DNA of 64,000 nucleotides. Source: Dechloromonas denitrificans. Lineage in GTDB: Bacteria; Pseudomonadota; Gammaproteobacteria; Burkholderiales; Rhodocyclaceae. Positions 44,816-55,269 of this stretch are shown in pieces; positions within the stretch are counted from its first letter, which is position 1, and each line of letters opens with the position of its first letter. Where the stretch lies: positions 1 to 64,000 of the forward strand of contig NZ_LODL01000007.1 of the NCBI RefSeq assembly GCF_001551835.1. Direction: 5' to 3'. Below the pieces are notes generated by a model that saw nothing but the letters and a program-made list of their open reading frames with translations, ran no database searches and was not told the origin of the DNA. Position numbers and translations under genes: made by a program.

Positions 44816-46161
44816 GCCGGGCGCCCGACCCTTTCGTCCTGCATCGCCAGGTTGAACTGCTCTACCGCAATGTGCGGCTCGGGCAGATCATCTCGATTCT
44901 CAATGCCGGTTTTTTCGTCTGGATCGGCTATCAGCTTTATAGCGGCCATGCCTTGGCACTATGGGGCGGCCTGGCAGTGTTCGTCGCCGGCCTGCGCATC
45001 GCACTTGGCGAACGCTACCGCCAAGCCAGCCCAGCCGAACGACTGGCCGAAGTCGGCTTCTGGCAGCAACGCGCCCTGCTCGGGGCGGCCGCCGGCGGCC
45101 TGGTCTGGGCGGCCGGCGCACTGCTGCTGATGCTGGCCGGCAATATCGCGCTGCAACTGTTTACCGCCTTCGTCATGGCCGGCATGGTAGCCGGCGCCAT
45201 CCCGGTGCTCGCCGCCGACCGCCTGGCCTTTCGCCTCTACACCTGGCCGGTCAATATCGCCGTCATCGTCGGTCTCCTGGGCAACGACCCGATGCACATC
45301 GCCGCCAGCATCATGGCGCTGATCTTTCTGCTCGGCGCCACGCGCAGCGCCGACCACTTCAACGACACGCTGCAAACCAGCTTCCGGCTGGAGCACGAAA
45401 AGGACGGCCTGGTCGCCAACCTGCAACAGGCGAAGGCTGTCGCCGAGAGTTCGAATCGCGCCAAGACCGAGTTTCTGGCCAATATCAGCCACGAGTTGCG
45501 GACACCGATGAACGGCATCATCGGCATGGCCGAACTGCTCTCGCACGAGCCGCTGAGCGACAGCCAGCGCGAACTGCTCGCCCCGCTGCGCCAGTCGGCC
45601 GACGACATGCTGCGCCAGATCAGCCACCTGATCGAACTGTCCGCCCTCGAAGCCGGCCACTTCAGCACGGAGGCAGAACTCTTCGCCAGCGGTGAAATAC
45701 TCGCCAGCCTGCTGCGTGACGAACAGGCCGCCGCCGAGGCCAAGGGGCTGACCCTGCTTGAGGAAACCGACCCGCTGCTGCCGCCGCTGCTGCTCGGTGA
45801 CATCGAAAACCTGCGCAAGATCCTCAGCCACCTGGCCGGCAACGCCGTCAAATTCACCGAGCGCGGCACGATCCGGACTTCGGCTCGACTGATCCGCAGC
45901 GAGGCTGAGCAAGCCGAAGTCGAGTTTTGTGTCGCCGACACCGGCCCCGGCATTCCGACCGACAAGCTGGCGCTGCTCAGTGGCCTGCTGGTCCAGGCCG
46001 ACGGCAGCAGCATCCGCCGGCATGGCGGCATCGGCGTCGGCCTGCCGATTGCCCGCAAGCTGATCGAACTGCTCGGTGGCACCCTGCGGATCGAGAGCCA
46101 GCCCGGCAAGGGCAGCCGCTTCTCTTTCGTACTGCCCTTCGCCCTGCCGACCGCCCACTAG
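44812..46161 (+). CDS. Membrane sensor histidine kinase
   Basis: Two-component kinase. The 449-residue product starts at TTG 44812, overlapping the hslO stop. About six transmembrane helices cover residues 20-190. A coiled linker leads to the HisKA domain with [12 protein letters not shown] (His about 229), then the ATPase domain with [12 protein letters not shown] (N box), VADTGPGIP (G1) and [10 protein letters not shown] (G2). No receiver domain or response regulator follows, so it is an orphan kinase. The ligand is unknown; coupling to hslO hints at a stress signal. Confidence 0.88.
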   Translation: MSRAPDPFVLHRQVELLYRNVRLGQIISILNAGFFVWIGYQLYSGHALALWGGLAVFVAGLRIALGERYRQASPAERLAEVGFWQQRALLGAAAGGLVWAAGALLLMLAGNIALQLFTAFVMAGMVAGAIPVLAADRLAFRLYTWPVNIAVIVGLLGNDPMHIAASIMALIFLLGATRSADHFNDTLQTSFRLEHEKDGLVANLQQAKAVAESSNRAKTEFLANISHELRTPMNGIIGMAELLSHEPLSDSQRELLAPLRQSADDMLRQISHLIELSALEAGHFSTEAELFASGEILASLLRDEQAAAEAKGLTLLEETDPLLPPLLLGDIENLRKILSHLAGNAVKFTERGTIRTSARLIRSEAEQAEVEFCVADTGPGIPTDKLALLSGLLVQADGSSIRRHGGIGVGLPIARKLIELLGGTLRIESQPGKGSRFSFVLPFALPTAH

Positions 46162-46206
46162 CCGCGCCCTGCCGCCCCGGCCGACGCGCTCACCGGAATT
46201 CCCGCC

Positions 46207-46890
46207 ATGTCCAAACTGCTCCCCGCCATCGAACTCGAAACCACCGCCCAGCCGCGCTTCGCCGTCATCTGGCTGCATGGCCTCGGGGCCGATGGCAGCG
46301 ATTTCGCCCCCATCGTGCCTTACCTCGGTCTGCCGGAAGATCTCGGCATCCGCTTCGTCTTCCCGCATGCGCCGGCCATGCCGGTGACCTGCAACGGCGG
46401 CTACGTGATGCCGGCCTGGTACGACATCACCTACATTGACGGCATCAACCGCGGCGTTGACGAAACCGGCATTCGCGCCAGTTGCGCGGCCATCCGGCGC
46501 TTGATCGAGCGCGAAAACGAACGCGGCATTCCGAGCCGAAATATCGTCCTTGCCGGCTTTTCGCAGGGCGGCGCCATGGCCTATACGCTGGGCCTGACCT
46601 ACCCGGAAAAGCTGGCCGGCATCATCGCGCTGTCCGGCTACCTGCCGGCCCCGGCCCTGCTCGAACCGGCGCTCTGCCAGGCCAACCGGCAGACGCCGAT
46701 CTTCGCCGGCCACGGCAGCGAGGACGACGTCGTGCCGCTCGCCCTCGGCCGCCAGGCTTGCCAGCAACTGGCTGAGCAGGGTTACCCGATCACCTGGTTC
46801 GATTACCCGATGGCGCACTCGGTCTGCCCGGAAGAAATCGCCAATATCGGCCAGTGGCTGACCGAACGTTTCGCCGCCGCAGCCGCCTGA
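46207..46890 (+). CDS. Carboxylesterase/phospholipase-type alpha/beta hydrolase
   Basis: Predicted serine esterase of the Abhydrolase_2 group. The 227-residue product has WLHGLGADG near residue 23 (oxyanion hole), the nucleophile in GFSQGGAMA (Ser about 118), an Asp in GHGSEDDVVPL and the His in MAHSVCPEE near the C-terminus. Cytosolic, without signal peptide. It lies upstream of the nif promoter but is transcribed separately from it, the stop falling before the activator site. Confidence 0.92.
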   Translation: MSKLLPAIELETTAQPRFAVIWLHGLGADGSDFAPIVPYLGLPEDLGIRFVFPHAPAMPVTCNGGYVMPAWYDITYIDGINRGVDETGIRASCAAIRRLIERENERGIPSRNIVLAGFSQGGAMAYTLGLTYPEKLAGIIALSGYLPAPALLEPALCQANRQTPIFAGHGSEDDVVPLALGRQACQQLAEQGYPITWFDYPMAHSVCPEEIANIGQWLTERFAAAAA

Positions 46891-46910
46891 ACAGGCCCGC
46901 CAGCGCCTTT

Positions 46911-46926
46911 TGTCGCAAACCCGACA
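46911..46926 (+). promoter_or_regulatory. NifA upstream activator sequence (TGT-N10-ACA)
   Basis: TGTCGCAAACCCGACA fits the NifA-binding consensus TGT-N10-ACA. It lies about 60 bases upstream of a -24/-12 element, the usual range for a NifA-activated sigma54 promoter. Confidence 0.85.
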
Positions 46927-46969
46927 CGGCACCTTGAGGCCAAGGCGCTGATTTAATTGGCTTTAAACC

Positions 46970-46985
46970 TGGCATCACCCTTGCA
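46970..46985 (+). promoter_or_regulatory. Sigma54 (-24/-12) promoter of the FeSI-nifZ-nifF operon
   Basis: TGGCATCACCCTTGCA matches the RpoN consensus TGGCAC-N5-TTGCW, with the GG and GC doublets spaced ten bases apart. It lies 30 bases before the ferredoxin start. The AT-rich stretch between it and the activator site could bind IHF. Confidence 0.9.
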
Positions 46986-47014
46986 ATGGCTTAGCCATCG
47001 ACAAGGAGATCAAG

Positions 47015-47344
47015 ATGCCCAAACCGAAGAAACACGTACTCGTCTGCGTCCAGGGTCGCCCGGCTGGCCATCCGCGCGGCTCCTGCCAGGACAAGGCCTG
47101 CGCCCAGACCTGGCAGGCCTTCTCGGACGAATTCACGACCCGCAACCTGTGGGCCTCCGGCTTCCAGCTGACCAACACCGGCTGCCTCGGCCCCTGCCAC
47201 CTCGGGCCGAGCGTGCTGGTGTACCCGGACGCCATCATGTACACCGGCGTCAAGCCGGAAGACGTCGGCACCATCATCGACGAGCACCTGATGTTCGACC
47301 AACCGGTTGCCCGCCTGCTGGCGCCGGCCGATGTCTGGGCCTGA
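47015..47344 (+). CDS. FeSI (Shethna protein I)-type 2Fe-2S ferredoxin
   Basis: Small electron carrier of the thioredoxin-like 2Fe-2S type, like Azotobacter FeSI found near nif genes. The 109-residue product has GRPAGHPRGSC at residues 14-24 and TGCLGPC at 55-61. Cysteines 11, 24, 57 and 61 are the likely cluster ligands, and Cys29 is an extra one. ATG 47015 follows an AAGGAG site. It is first behind a NifA/sigma54 promoter, so a role in electron supply to, or protection of, nitrogenase is likely. Confidence 0.9.
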   Translation: MPKPKKHVLVCVQGRPAGHPRGSCQDKACAQTWQAFSDEFTTRNLWASGFQLTNTGCLGPCHLGPSVLVYPDAIMYTGVKPEDVGTIIDEHLMFDQPVARLLAPADVWA

Positions 47345-47348
47345 GATC

Positions 47349-47618
47349 ATGGACAAGGTTCAATACGAGATTGGCGACATGGTCTTCGCCGCCGAAGACA
47401 TTTTCAACGACGGCGGCATGCCTGGCATCGAGGAAGAGGAAGGCCTGATCGCCCCGGCCGGCCTGCGCGGCGTCGTCGTGCACTTCGGCGTCGCCGAGAT
47501 GGATGAAAGCAAGGAAATCTATCTGGTCCAGTTCGAAAACGGCCCGGAGGGCAGCCTCGGCCACCCGGTCGGCTGCCTGCCGGAAGAACTGACCCAGGAA
47601 GAACCGGTCAGCGCCTGA
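47349..47618 (+). CDS. nifZ: NifZ nitrogen fixation protein
   Basis: NifZ assists formation of the second P-cluster in the MoFe protein. The 89-residue product shows YEIGDMVFAAEDIFNDGGMPG at the N-terminus, GLRGVVVHFGVAE in the middle and GCLPEEL near the end, the NifZ core. It follows the ferredoxin gene by four bases and precedes nifF by nine, in the sigma54-driven unit. Confidence 0.9.
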   Translation: MDKVQYEIGDMVFAAEDIFNDGGMPGIEEEEGLIAPAGLRGVVVHFGVAEMDESKEIYLVQFENGPEGSLGHPVGCLPEELTQEEPVSA

Positions 47619-47627
47619 GGAGCCGCC

Positions 47628-48161
47628 ATGCCCAGAATCGGCATTTTCTTCGGCACCGATACCGGCCGCACCCGGCTGATCGCCAAGCAGATCGCCAAGA
47701 AGCTCGGTGACGATGCCGCGGCGCCGGTCAATATCGGGCGGGCGACGCTTGCCGAATTCCTCGCTTACGACGCCTTCATTCTGGGCAGCCCGACGCTGGG
47801 CGACGGCGAACTGCCCGGGCTGTCCACCGGCCTCAGCCAGCCGAGCTGGGAAGAGTTCCTGCCGCTGCTGGCGGAGGCCGACCTGAGCGGCAAGGTGGCC
47901 GCCATCTACGGCCTCGGCGACCAGAAGAAATACCCCGACGAGTTCGTCGATGCCATCGGCCTGATCCACGATGCCCTGGTCGCCGCCGGCGCCCGCGTCG
48001 TCGGCCGCTGGCCGGCGGCCGGCTATGAATTCGCCGGCTCGCTGGCCCTCGATGGCGACGACTTCCTCGGCCTGGCCCTCGACCAGATCAACCAGCCGGT
48101 CTTCACCGAGCAACGCCTGGAGAGCTGGCTGGCCCAAATCCGACCGGAGCTGATGCCATGA
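47628..48161 (+). CDS. nifF: Flavodoxin NifF
   Basis: Long-chain flavodoxin, an electron donor to nitrogenase reductase. The 177-residue product begins with the FMN phosphate loop GIFFGTDTGRTRLIAK, has LGSPTLGDGELPG and the AIYGLGDQKKYPDEF loop containing the characteristic insertion of the long-chain type. Directly inside the NifA-type operon, so nifF is a safe symbol by context. Its stop overlaps the next gene start (ATGA). Confidence 0.92.
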   Translation: MPRIGIFFGTDTGRTRLIAKQIAKKLGDDAAAPVNIGRATLAEFLAYDAFILGSPTLGDGELPGLSTGLSQPSWEEFLPLLAEADLSGKVAAIYGLGDQKKYPDEFVDAIGLIHDALVAAGARVVGRWPAAGYEFAGSLALDGDDFLGLALDQINQPVFTEQRLESWLAQIRPELMP

Positions 48162-48463
48162 ACGTGAATCCCTGGGCCGCCCCCAAATCCCGCGAAATCC
48201 GCCGGGTCCTCGTGTCGCTCGACGAACGCATCGCCCAGGCCTGCGACATCGTGCCCGACGACGGCGCCGATCCATGCATCGTCACCCTGCGCCATACCGA
48301 ACTGGAAAAATTGCGCGCCCATGTTTATCTGCATGGCCAGCGTAGCGGCACCTACGGCATCTTCTACGAATACCCGCACCCGGTGCCGGGCATTCTCGAA
48401 TCGGAAGAAAACCTGCCGCTACCCAAGGTACTGGCCAGCCTGGCCCTGCATTTCGACGCCTAG
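48158..48463 (+). CDS. Unknown nif-operon protein
   Basis: I know no named family. The 101-residue product is coupled to nifF by a four-base ATGA overlap, so it is made in step with it. It is a soluble, mixed alpha/beta protein: RRVLVSLDERIAQACDIVPDD early, a TLRHTELEKLRAHVYLHG segment and YGIFYEYPHPVPG near the end. It contains two cysteines (CDIV, PCIV). No signal peptide. Its TAG stop overlaps the convergent modG stop in CTAG. Confidence 0.75.
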   Translation: MNVNPWAAPKSREIRRVLVSLDERIAQACDIVPDDGADPCIVTLRHTELEKLRAHVYLHGQRSGTYGIFYEYPHPVPGILESEENLPLPKVLASLALHFDA

Positions 48464-48888
48464 GCCGGCACGCCGAGCACGACGTGGCTGGCCTTGATCA
48501 ACGCACAGGCCGGCACGCCCGGCTTCAGGCCAAGTTCCAGCACCGCCTCGTTGGTGATCACGGCATGGACCAGCGAGCCGCCGGTCAGCCGGATCGCGAC
48601 ATCGCTGTTCACCGCGCCCTTGTGCAGGCTATCGACCGTCCCCGCCAACTGGTTGCGGGCGCTGAATCTGACGCCCCCTTCACCGGCCAGCAGCATCACC
48701 CAAGGCGCCTTGACGTAGGCGATGGCCGGCTGGCCAACGGCAAGGCCCAGCGCCTGCACGCTGCCCTCGGTAACGATGGCAACGATGCGGTCGCCACCCG
48801 GCGTCGTCACCTCGACCTCGGCATTGACCTGACCATCGCGCAAAGCCGTGATCTGCCCTTCGAATACATTGCGTGCGCTGATTTTCAT
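48460..48888 (-). CDS. modG: Molbindin-like protein with two Mop domains
   Basis: Cytosolic molybdate-binding protein, probably buffering molybdenum. The 142-residue product is two tandem Mop (TOBE) domains: SARNVFEGQITALRDGQVNAEV (residues about 3-24) and a second starting FSARNQLAGTVDSLHKGAVNSDV near 74. ATG 48888 has AGGAGAG before it. It is divergent from modE, with two ModE-type operators in between, so it is under molybdate-dependent control. Confidence 0.88.
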   Translation of the reverse strand: MKISARNVFEGQITALRDGQVNAEVEVTTPGGDRIVAIVTEGSVQALGLAVGQPAIAYVKAPWVMLLAGEGGVRFSARNQLAGTVDSLHKGAVNSDVAIRLTGGSLVHAVITNEAVLELGLKPGVPACALIKASHVVLGVPA

Positions 48889-48924
48889 GCTGCTCTCCTG
48901 AAACCGTTGGTAGGCTGGCCCGCT

Positions 48925-48954
48925 TTTCGCTATATATGAAACATCATAGCGAAA
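48925..48954. promoter_or_regulatory. ModE-type operator near modG
   Basis: TTTCGCTAT and ATAGCGAAA are perfect nine-base inverted repeats around a 12-base centre rich in A and T. This fits the ModE consensus CGCTATATA-N-TATAGCG. It lies 37 bases before the modG start. Confidence 0.8.
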
Positions 48955-49059
48955 CAAAGCAGGCACGTCGTCACTGTACTGAAGCCCGTTGCGCGATATC
49001 AACCATAGCGCGCAGGCAAAATCGGTAATATTTCGACGTCCACCGCAGCAGTTGCGCTA

Positions 49060-49088
49060 TCGTTATATACACGACAACACAACGTAGC
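49060..49088. promoter_or_regulatory. ModE-type operator near modE
   Basis: ATCGTTATATA at the left is a good ModE half-site; the right half CAACGTAG is weaker. It ends 12 bases before the modE start, suitable for autoregulation of the mod operon. Confidence 0.65.
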
Positions 49089-49100
49089 AAAGGCGACAAA

Positions 49101-50679
<1,579 letters not shown>

Positions 50680-50680
50680 C

Positions 50681-51085
50681 ATGAACGCCACCCATCTCCA
50701 GCCGGCCGAGGCCGGGCCCAAGGCGGACCGCCTGCGCGCCAGCCCGCCGGCCATCGACTGGCAGCAGCACCTGCCGGCCGACTGGCGCGAACAAGTGATC
50801 GTCGCCCTCGATTTCACCGAGCACCGCGAATACGAGATGCCGGCCAGCCGCAGCCTCGGCCACGACGCTGACGGCACCCTCTGCTATTACGCCCACCGCT
50901 ACCTGCTGGAGGAAAGCCGGAGCGACGACGACGAGGACTTCTACCGGGTCGTCGCCTACGGCGAGCAGGTACATGCCTGGCGGCTGCGCGACGAGCGCTG
51001 GCTGATCTACCGGCAGGTCCAGAATGGCGACGAGCAGACGCCGGGCCGCGCCTTTTACAGTTTTTCCGAGCAGCCGCCACGGTGA
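50681..51085 (+). CDS. Unknown protein in the mod operon
   Basis: Not recognised. The 134-residue protein is soluble, mixed alpha/beta, with WREQVIVALDFTEHREYEM, then CYYAHRYLLEES and a C-terminal HAWRLRDERWLIYRQVQNG region. One cysteine only. It starts one base after the modA stop and ends four bases before modD, so it is firmly in the transcript. Being absent from the basic modABC set, it may help molybdenum delivery in a diazotroph. That is inference. Confidence 0.75.
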   Translation: MNATHLQPAEAGPKADRLRASPPAIDWQQHLPADWREQVIVALDFTEHREYEMPASRSLGHDADGTLCYYAHRYLLEESRSDDDEDFYRVVAYGEQVHAWRLRDERWLIYRQVQNGDEQTPGRAFYSFSEQPPR

Positions 51086-51089
51086 TGCG

Positions 51090-51947
51090 ATGAATCCCTA
51101 CACCCTGCCCGACCGCGAGCTCGAAGCCCTGCTGCACGACGACGCGCCGTGCGGCGACGCGACCAGTTTTGCGCTCGGCATCGGCCCGCAGCCCGGCCGC
51201 CTGGTTTTCCGCGCCCGCTACGACATGGTGCTGTGCGGCAGCGAAGAAGCCTTGCGAATGGGCGAGCTGCGCGGCCTGCGCCCGGTCGGCCGCGTTGCCG
51301 CCAGCGGTGAAACACTCGCGGCCGGCGCCGAGATCCTGAGCCTGGAAGGCACCGCCGGCAGCCTGCATGGCGTGTGGAAAACGGCGCAGACGCTGATCGA
51401 ATACCTGTCGGGCATCGCCACGGCGACGGCGGCCATCGTCGCCGCCGCCCGCCGCGGCGATCCCGACTGTGCCGTCGTCTGCACCCGCAAGAACTTTCCC
51501 GGCACCAAGCCGGCCGCGATCAAAGCCGTGCTCTGCGGCGGGGCCAGCCCGCATCGCCTGAGCCTGTCGGAAACCCTGCTCGTCTTCGCCGAACATCGCG
51601 CCTTTCTGGGCGACCAGCCGCCGGCCGCCAGCATCGCCCGGCTGCGCCGGCAGTGGCCGGAACGGGCCATCGTCGTCGAGGTCGGTGACGAAACCGAGGC
51701 GCTGGCTTGGGCGGCGGCCGGCGCCGACATCCTGCAGCTGGAAAAACTGCCCGTAGACGCGGTCGACCGCCTGCATCGGCAAATTCCGGGCACGCGACTT
51801 GCTGCGGCTGGTGGGGTCAACGCCGGCAATGCCGAGGCTTATGCCCGGGCCGGCGCTCAAATCCTCGTCAGTAGCGCGCCGTATTTCGCCGCGCCGCGCG
51901 ACGTGGCCGTGACCCTGACTGCCCTGCCGACCACCACCGAGCCCTGA
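51090..51947 (+). CDS. modD: ModD, nicotinate-nucleotide pyrophosphorylase-like protein
   Basis: Homologue of quinolinate phosphoribosyltransferase found in mod operons of nitrogen fixers; its reaction is not settled. The 285-residue product keeps the NadC fold: GDATSFALG early, a CTRKNFPGTKPAAIKAV region around residue 132, and GADILQLEKLPVDAV, then GGVNAGNAEAYARAG near the C-terminus. The start is ATG 51090. Confidence 0.92.
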   Translation: MNPYTLPDRELEALLHDDAPCGDATSFALGIGPQPGRLVFRARYDMVLCGSEEALRMGELRGLRPVGRVAASGETLAAGAEILSLEGTAGSLHGVWKTAQTLIEYLSGIATATAAIVAAARRGDPDCAVVCTRKNFPGTKPAAIKAVLCGGASPHRLSLSETLLVFAEHRAFLGDQPPAASIARLRRQWPERAIVVEVGDETEALAWAAAGADILQLEKLPVDAVDRLHRQIPGTRLAAAGGVNAGNAEAYARAGAQILVSSAPYFAAPRDVAVTLTALPTTTEP

Positions 51948-51950
51948 ACC

Positions 51951-52343
51951 ATGAAAATCGCCATTGCCACCAAGGACTTCTCCGCCGTCAGCGGCCATGC
52001 CGGGCAAACCCGACAATGGCTGGTTTACGACCTGAGCGAGCACCGCGCCAACCGCTTGCTGCCCGGCCCGCAGCGGGTCGATCTGGACAAGGACCAGGTG
52101 CTCCACGTTTTCGCAGACAACGCACCGCATCCGCTCGACGGCATCGACCTCGTCGTCTGTGCCAGTGCCGGCGACGGCTTCATCCGCCATATGAAAAAAC
52201 GCGGCGCCGAAGTGCTGCTGACCGGCGAAAGCGACCCGGCCATCGCCATCACCCGCATCCTGGCCGGCGAGGCATTGCCCGACCCGCGCTTCGACATCAC
52301 GACCAGCCTGTGTAAACTGCGCGATCTCTTCTCACGCCACTGA
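51951..52343 (+). CDS. NifX/NafY-like FeMo-cofactor-binding domain protein
   Basis: Belongs to the dinitrogenase iron-molybdenum cofactor-binding family (NifX, NafY, NifB C-terminus). The 130-residue product has the family's [26 protein letters not shown] start and the [24 protein letters not shown] core. It probably carries a Fe-Mo or Mo-containing cofactor intermediate. Sited between modD and modB, tying Mo import to cofactor assembly. It lacks the SAM-like domain of NafY. Confidence 0.88.
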   Translation: MKIAIATKDFSAVSGHAGQTRQWLVYDLSEHRANRLLPGPQRVDLDKDQVLHVFADNAPHPLDGIDLVVCASAGDGFIRHMKKRGAEVLLTGESDPAIAITRILAGEALPDPRFDITTSLCKLRDLFSRH

Positions 52344-52345
52344 TC

Positions 52346-53020
52346 ATGGAAAGTACGGACCTCGCCGCCGTCTGGCTGACGCTAAAGCTGGCCACGGTGG
52401 TGACGACACTGCTGCTCGTCGTCGGCACCCCCATCGCCTGGTGGCTGGCCCGCACCCGCTCGCCGTTCAAGGGCATGGTCGGCGCCATCGTCGCCCTGCC
52501 GCTGGTGCTGCCGCCGACCGTGCTCGGCTTCTACATGCTGCTCACCATGGGGCCGCACGGGCCGCTCGGCCAACTGACCCAGGCCCTCGGCCTCGGCCTG
52601 CTGCCCTTCACCTTTCCCGGCCTGGTCATCGCTTCAGTGTTCTACTCGCTGCCCTTCGTTGTCCAGCCGATCCAGAACGCCTTTGAAGCGATCGGCGAGC
52701 GGCCGCTCGAAGTCGCCGCGACGCTGCGCGCCAGCCCGTGGGATGCCTTCTGGTCGGTGGCCGTGCCGCTCGCCCGGCCCGGCTTCCTGAGCGGCGCCAT
52801 CCTCGGCTTTGCCCACACCGTCGGCGAATTCGGCATCGTGCTGATGATCGGCGGCAACATTCCGGAAAAAACACGCGTCGTTTCGGTGCAGATCTACGAC
52901 CACGTCGAAGCGCTCGAATACACCCAGGCCCACTGGCTGGCCGGCGGCATGGTGCTGTTCAGCTTTGTTGTGCTGCTCGGCCTGTACACCTTCAACCCGG
53001 CCCGCCGCAAAGCCCTATGA
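52346..53020 (+). CDS. modB: Molybdate ABC transporter permease
   Basis: Inner-membrane channel of the molybdate importer. The 224-residue product has about five helices and the cytoplasmic EAA-type loop [25 protein letters not shown] (residues about 127-151) that docks on Mod[13 protein letters not shown] in helix three is typical of ModB. Start ATG 52346; its stop overlaps the modC start in ATGA. Confidence 0.96.
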   Translation: MESTDLAAVWLTLKLATVVTTLLLVVGTPIAWWLARTRSPFKGMVGAIVALPLVLPPTVLGFYMLLTMGPHGPLGQLTQALGLGLLPFTFPGLVIASVFYSLPFVVQPIQNAFEAIGERPLEVAATLRASPWDAFWSVAVPLARPGFLSGAILGFAHTVGEFGIVLMIGGNIPEKTRVVSVQIYDHVEALEYTQAHWLAGGMVLFSFVVLLGLYTFNPARRKAL

Positions 53021-54096
53021 GTTCAGCCATCCAGGCCCGCTTCCGCATCGAGCGCCGCGATTTCAGCCTCGCCGTCGACCTGACCCTGCCCGGGCGCGGC
53101 ATCACGGCCCTCTTCGGCCACTCCGGCTCCGGCAAGACGACCTGCCTGCGCGCCATGGCCGGCCTCGAACGGGCGGCGGACGGCTATTTCGCGATCGGCG
53201 ACGAAGTCTGGCAGGACGAAGCGGCCGGCTGTTTCGTGCCGACCCACCAGCGCGCGCTCGGCGTCGTCTTCCAGGAAGCCAGCCTGTTCCCGCACCTGTC
53301 GGTGCGCGGCAATATGGAATTTGGCCAAAAACGCGCGTCCACCGCCGGCCTGCGCTTCGCGCTGCCCGAAATCGCCGAAATGCTCGGCATCGACCACCTG
53401 CTAGCACGCAACCCGGCCCAACTGTCCGGCGGCGAACGCCAGCGCGTCGCCATCGCCCGCGCCCTGCTCGCCGGGCCGCAGATCCTGCTGATGGACGAAC
53501 CGCTGGCGGCGCTCGACCTCAAGCGCAAGCTGGAAATCCTGCCCTACCTGGAACGCCTGCACCGCGAACTGGCCATTCCGATCATCTACGTCAGCCATGC
53601 CCCGGACGAAGTCGCCCGCCTGGCTGACCACCTGGTCCTGCTCGACGACGGCAAGGTGGTCGCCAGCGGCCGGCTCAACGAGGTGTTGAGCCGCATCGAC
53701 CTGCCGAGCGCCTTTGCCGACGATGCTGGCGTCGTCATCGAAGCCAGCGTTGCCGCCCACGAGGCGGACGACCTGACCCGCCTTGAATTTCCCGGCGGCA
53801 CCATTTTCGTTTCGCGCCACGACGAGCCGGTCGGCACCTTCCTGCGCTGCCGCATCCATGCCCGCGATGTCAGCCTGGCGCTGGTGCCGCAAGTCCACAC
53901 CAGCATCCTGAACTGCGTCGGCGCCGTCGTCGTCGACCTGGCGCCGACCGCCACGCCGGGTCATGTCCTGGTCAAGCTCGATGTTGCCGGCGAGCCGCTG
54001 CTGGCCCGGATTACCCGGCGTTCGGCCGAGCGCCTGGGGATTCGCCCCGGCCTCGCCCTGCGCGCCCAGATCAAGGCAGTTGCCCTGCTCGCCTGA
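53017..54096 (+). CDS. modC: Molybdate ABC transporter ATP-binding protein
   Basis: ATPase of the molybdate importer. The 359-residue product has Walker [10 protein letters not shown] (residues about 34-42), the signature [15 protein letters not shown], Walker [13 protein letters not shown], and a switch histidine in [11 protein letters not shown]-terminal Mop domain (about 290-355) may sense cytosolic molybdate and inhibit transport. Last gene of the mod unit. Confidence 0.96.
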   Translation: MSSAIQARFRIERRDFSLAVDLTLPGRGITALFGHSGSGKTTCLRAMAGLERAADGYFAIGDEVWQDEAAGCFVPTHQRALGVVFQEASLFPHLSVRGNMEFGQKRASTAGLRFALPEIAEMLGIDHLLARNPAQLSGGERQRVAIARALLAGPQILLMDEPLAALDLKRKLEILPYLERLHRELAIPIIYVSHAPDEVARLADHLVLLDDGKVVASGRLNEVLSRIDLPSAFADDAGVVIEASVAAHEADDLTRLEFPGGTIFVSRHDEPVGTFLRCRIHARDVSLALVPQVHTSILNCVGAVVVDLAPTATPGHVLVKLDVAGEPLLARITRRSAERLGIRPGLALRAQIKAVALLA

Positions 54097-54291
54097 AAGA
54101 AGCCTATGATGCGCGCCTAGCACGACCAAGGGCCACCGGCGCACCGCAATTGCACCATACTGGTGCCGCCAAAAGCCCCACTTTTCGGCCGGCTGAAATC
54201 ATTCAACGCAAAATCAGTCACTTGGCAAAGCAAGCCGGAATGCACGACTTTTGCTTGGTAAACTGTTAACTCTTTCTTGAAATTCTCCGCG

Positions 54292-55269
54292 ATGAACACA
54301 GTCATTCGACTGGAACCTACGCCAGACAACGACGCGACGCCGCCCGAAGGGACTCGACGCATCATCGAGCAGCAGGAGCGGGTGTATTACGACGGCTACT
54401 GGGTCAAGACCTACCCGGTCCCGGCCGATTCGCTGCTCGCCAAGAAACAGCTGATCGAAGCGCTGACCCGGCGCCTGTTCAACCATACCGAGCACGGCCT
54501 GAACATTCCCGGCACCCGGCTGGCCGAGGCGCGCGCCACCTACGAGGCGGAAACCGACCCCGGCCGCCGCCGCGTCAAGGGCGCCATGCTGGCCGGCGCC
54601 ATGTTCAACCGGGCGACCGACATTTTCCGCAAGCTGGTCGACCTGCAGGCCGACGGCATCGAGATCCAGAGCGACAACGCGCTGATGCGTGAATGCGGCC
54701 AGTGCCTGCTCGACGCCATGGAACTCGGCCGCTTCGTGCTGCACCGCAGCGGCGAGGAAGGCATCGACGAACTGTGGGGCGAGCCGTTCCGCGCCTTCTC
54801 GATTCCGGTCGAAGACTTCTACGAAAGCCGCTACATCAAGATCGGCCAGAGCATGCGCGATATCGACCGCATCGCCGGAGCGATGTGCGCCAATTTCACG
54901 CAGATCCCGATGTTCGAAGGCATCGAGGCACCGATTGCCGACTTTGCCGCAGCCGCCAAGCTGAAAACCGAAACCCTGCGCACCGACCCGAGCATCTTCG
55001 ATGTCTGGTCGCAACTGGTCACCGCCGGCGAACGGCTCGCCAACTTCACCCCGAAAGCGCCGCTCGATCTGGCCAAGACCAGTCCCGAGCGGATTTCCCA
55101 CCGCGCTTCGGATGGTCTGTTGCTGCTGCGCAGCGGCCGCGACCTGGTTTTTTACATCACCCGCGCCCGGACGCCGATGCCGAAAAGCACCCGCGAATAT
55201 ATCGAACGCTGCGAGGCCTACCTGGCGACCGGCAAGGTGCCCTTCACGCCGGCCCCGCTGCCGGCCTGA
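54292..55269 (+). CDS. Unknown conserved cytosolic protein
   Basis: Not recognised. The 325-residue product has no signal peptide or membrane helix. ATG 54292 is preferred over a TTG 15 bases earlier, neither having a good ribosome-binding site. Segments include IIEQQERVYYDGYWVKTYP, the CGQCLLDAMELGRFVLHRSG region (two cysteines) and SRYIKIGQSMRDIDRIAGAM. It follows modC by 195 bases with no visible terminator. Its last 52 bases overlap the convergent aminotransferase gene. Confidence 0.75.
   Translation: MNTVIRLEPTPDNDATPPEGTRRIIEQQERVYYDGYWVKTYPVPADSLLAKKQLIEALTRRLFNHTEHGLNIPGTRLAEARATYEAETDPGRRRVKGAMLAGAMFNRATDIFRKLVDLQADGIEIQSDNALMRECGQCLLDAMELGRFVLHRSGEEGIDELWGEPFRAFSIPVEDFYESRYIKIGQSMRDIDRIAGAMCANFTQIPMFEGIEAPIADFAAAAKLKTETLRTDPSIFDVWSQLVTAGERLANFTPKAPLDLAKTSPERISHRASDGLLLLRSGRDLVFYITRARTPMPKSTREYIERCEAYLATGKVPFTPAPLPA

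Noticed and set aside
44959..46932. 657-codon open frame opposite the histidine kinase and esterase
   Set aside because: It spans two clear genes on the other strand and a nif activator site; composition is that of an antisense shadow.
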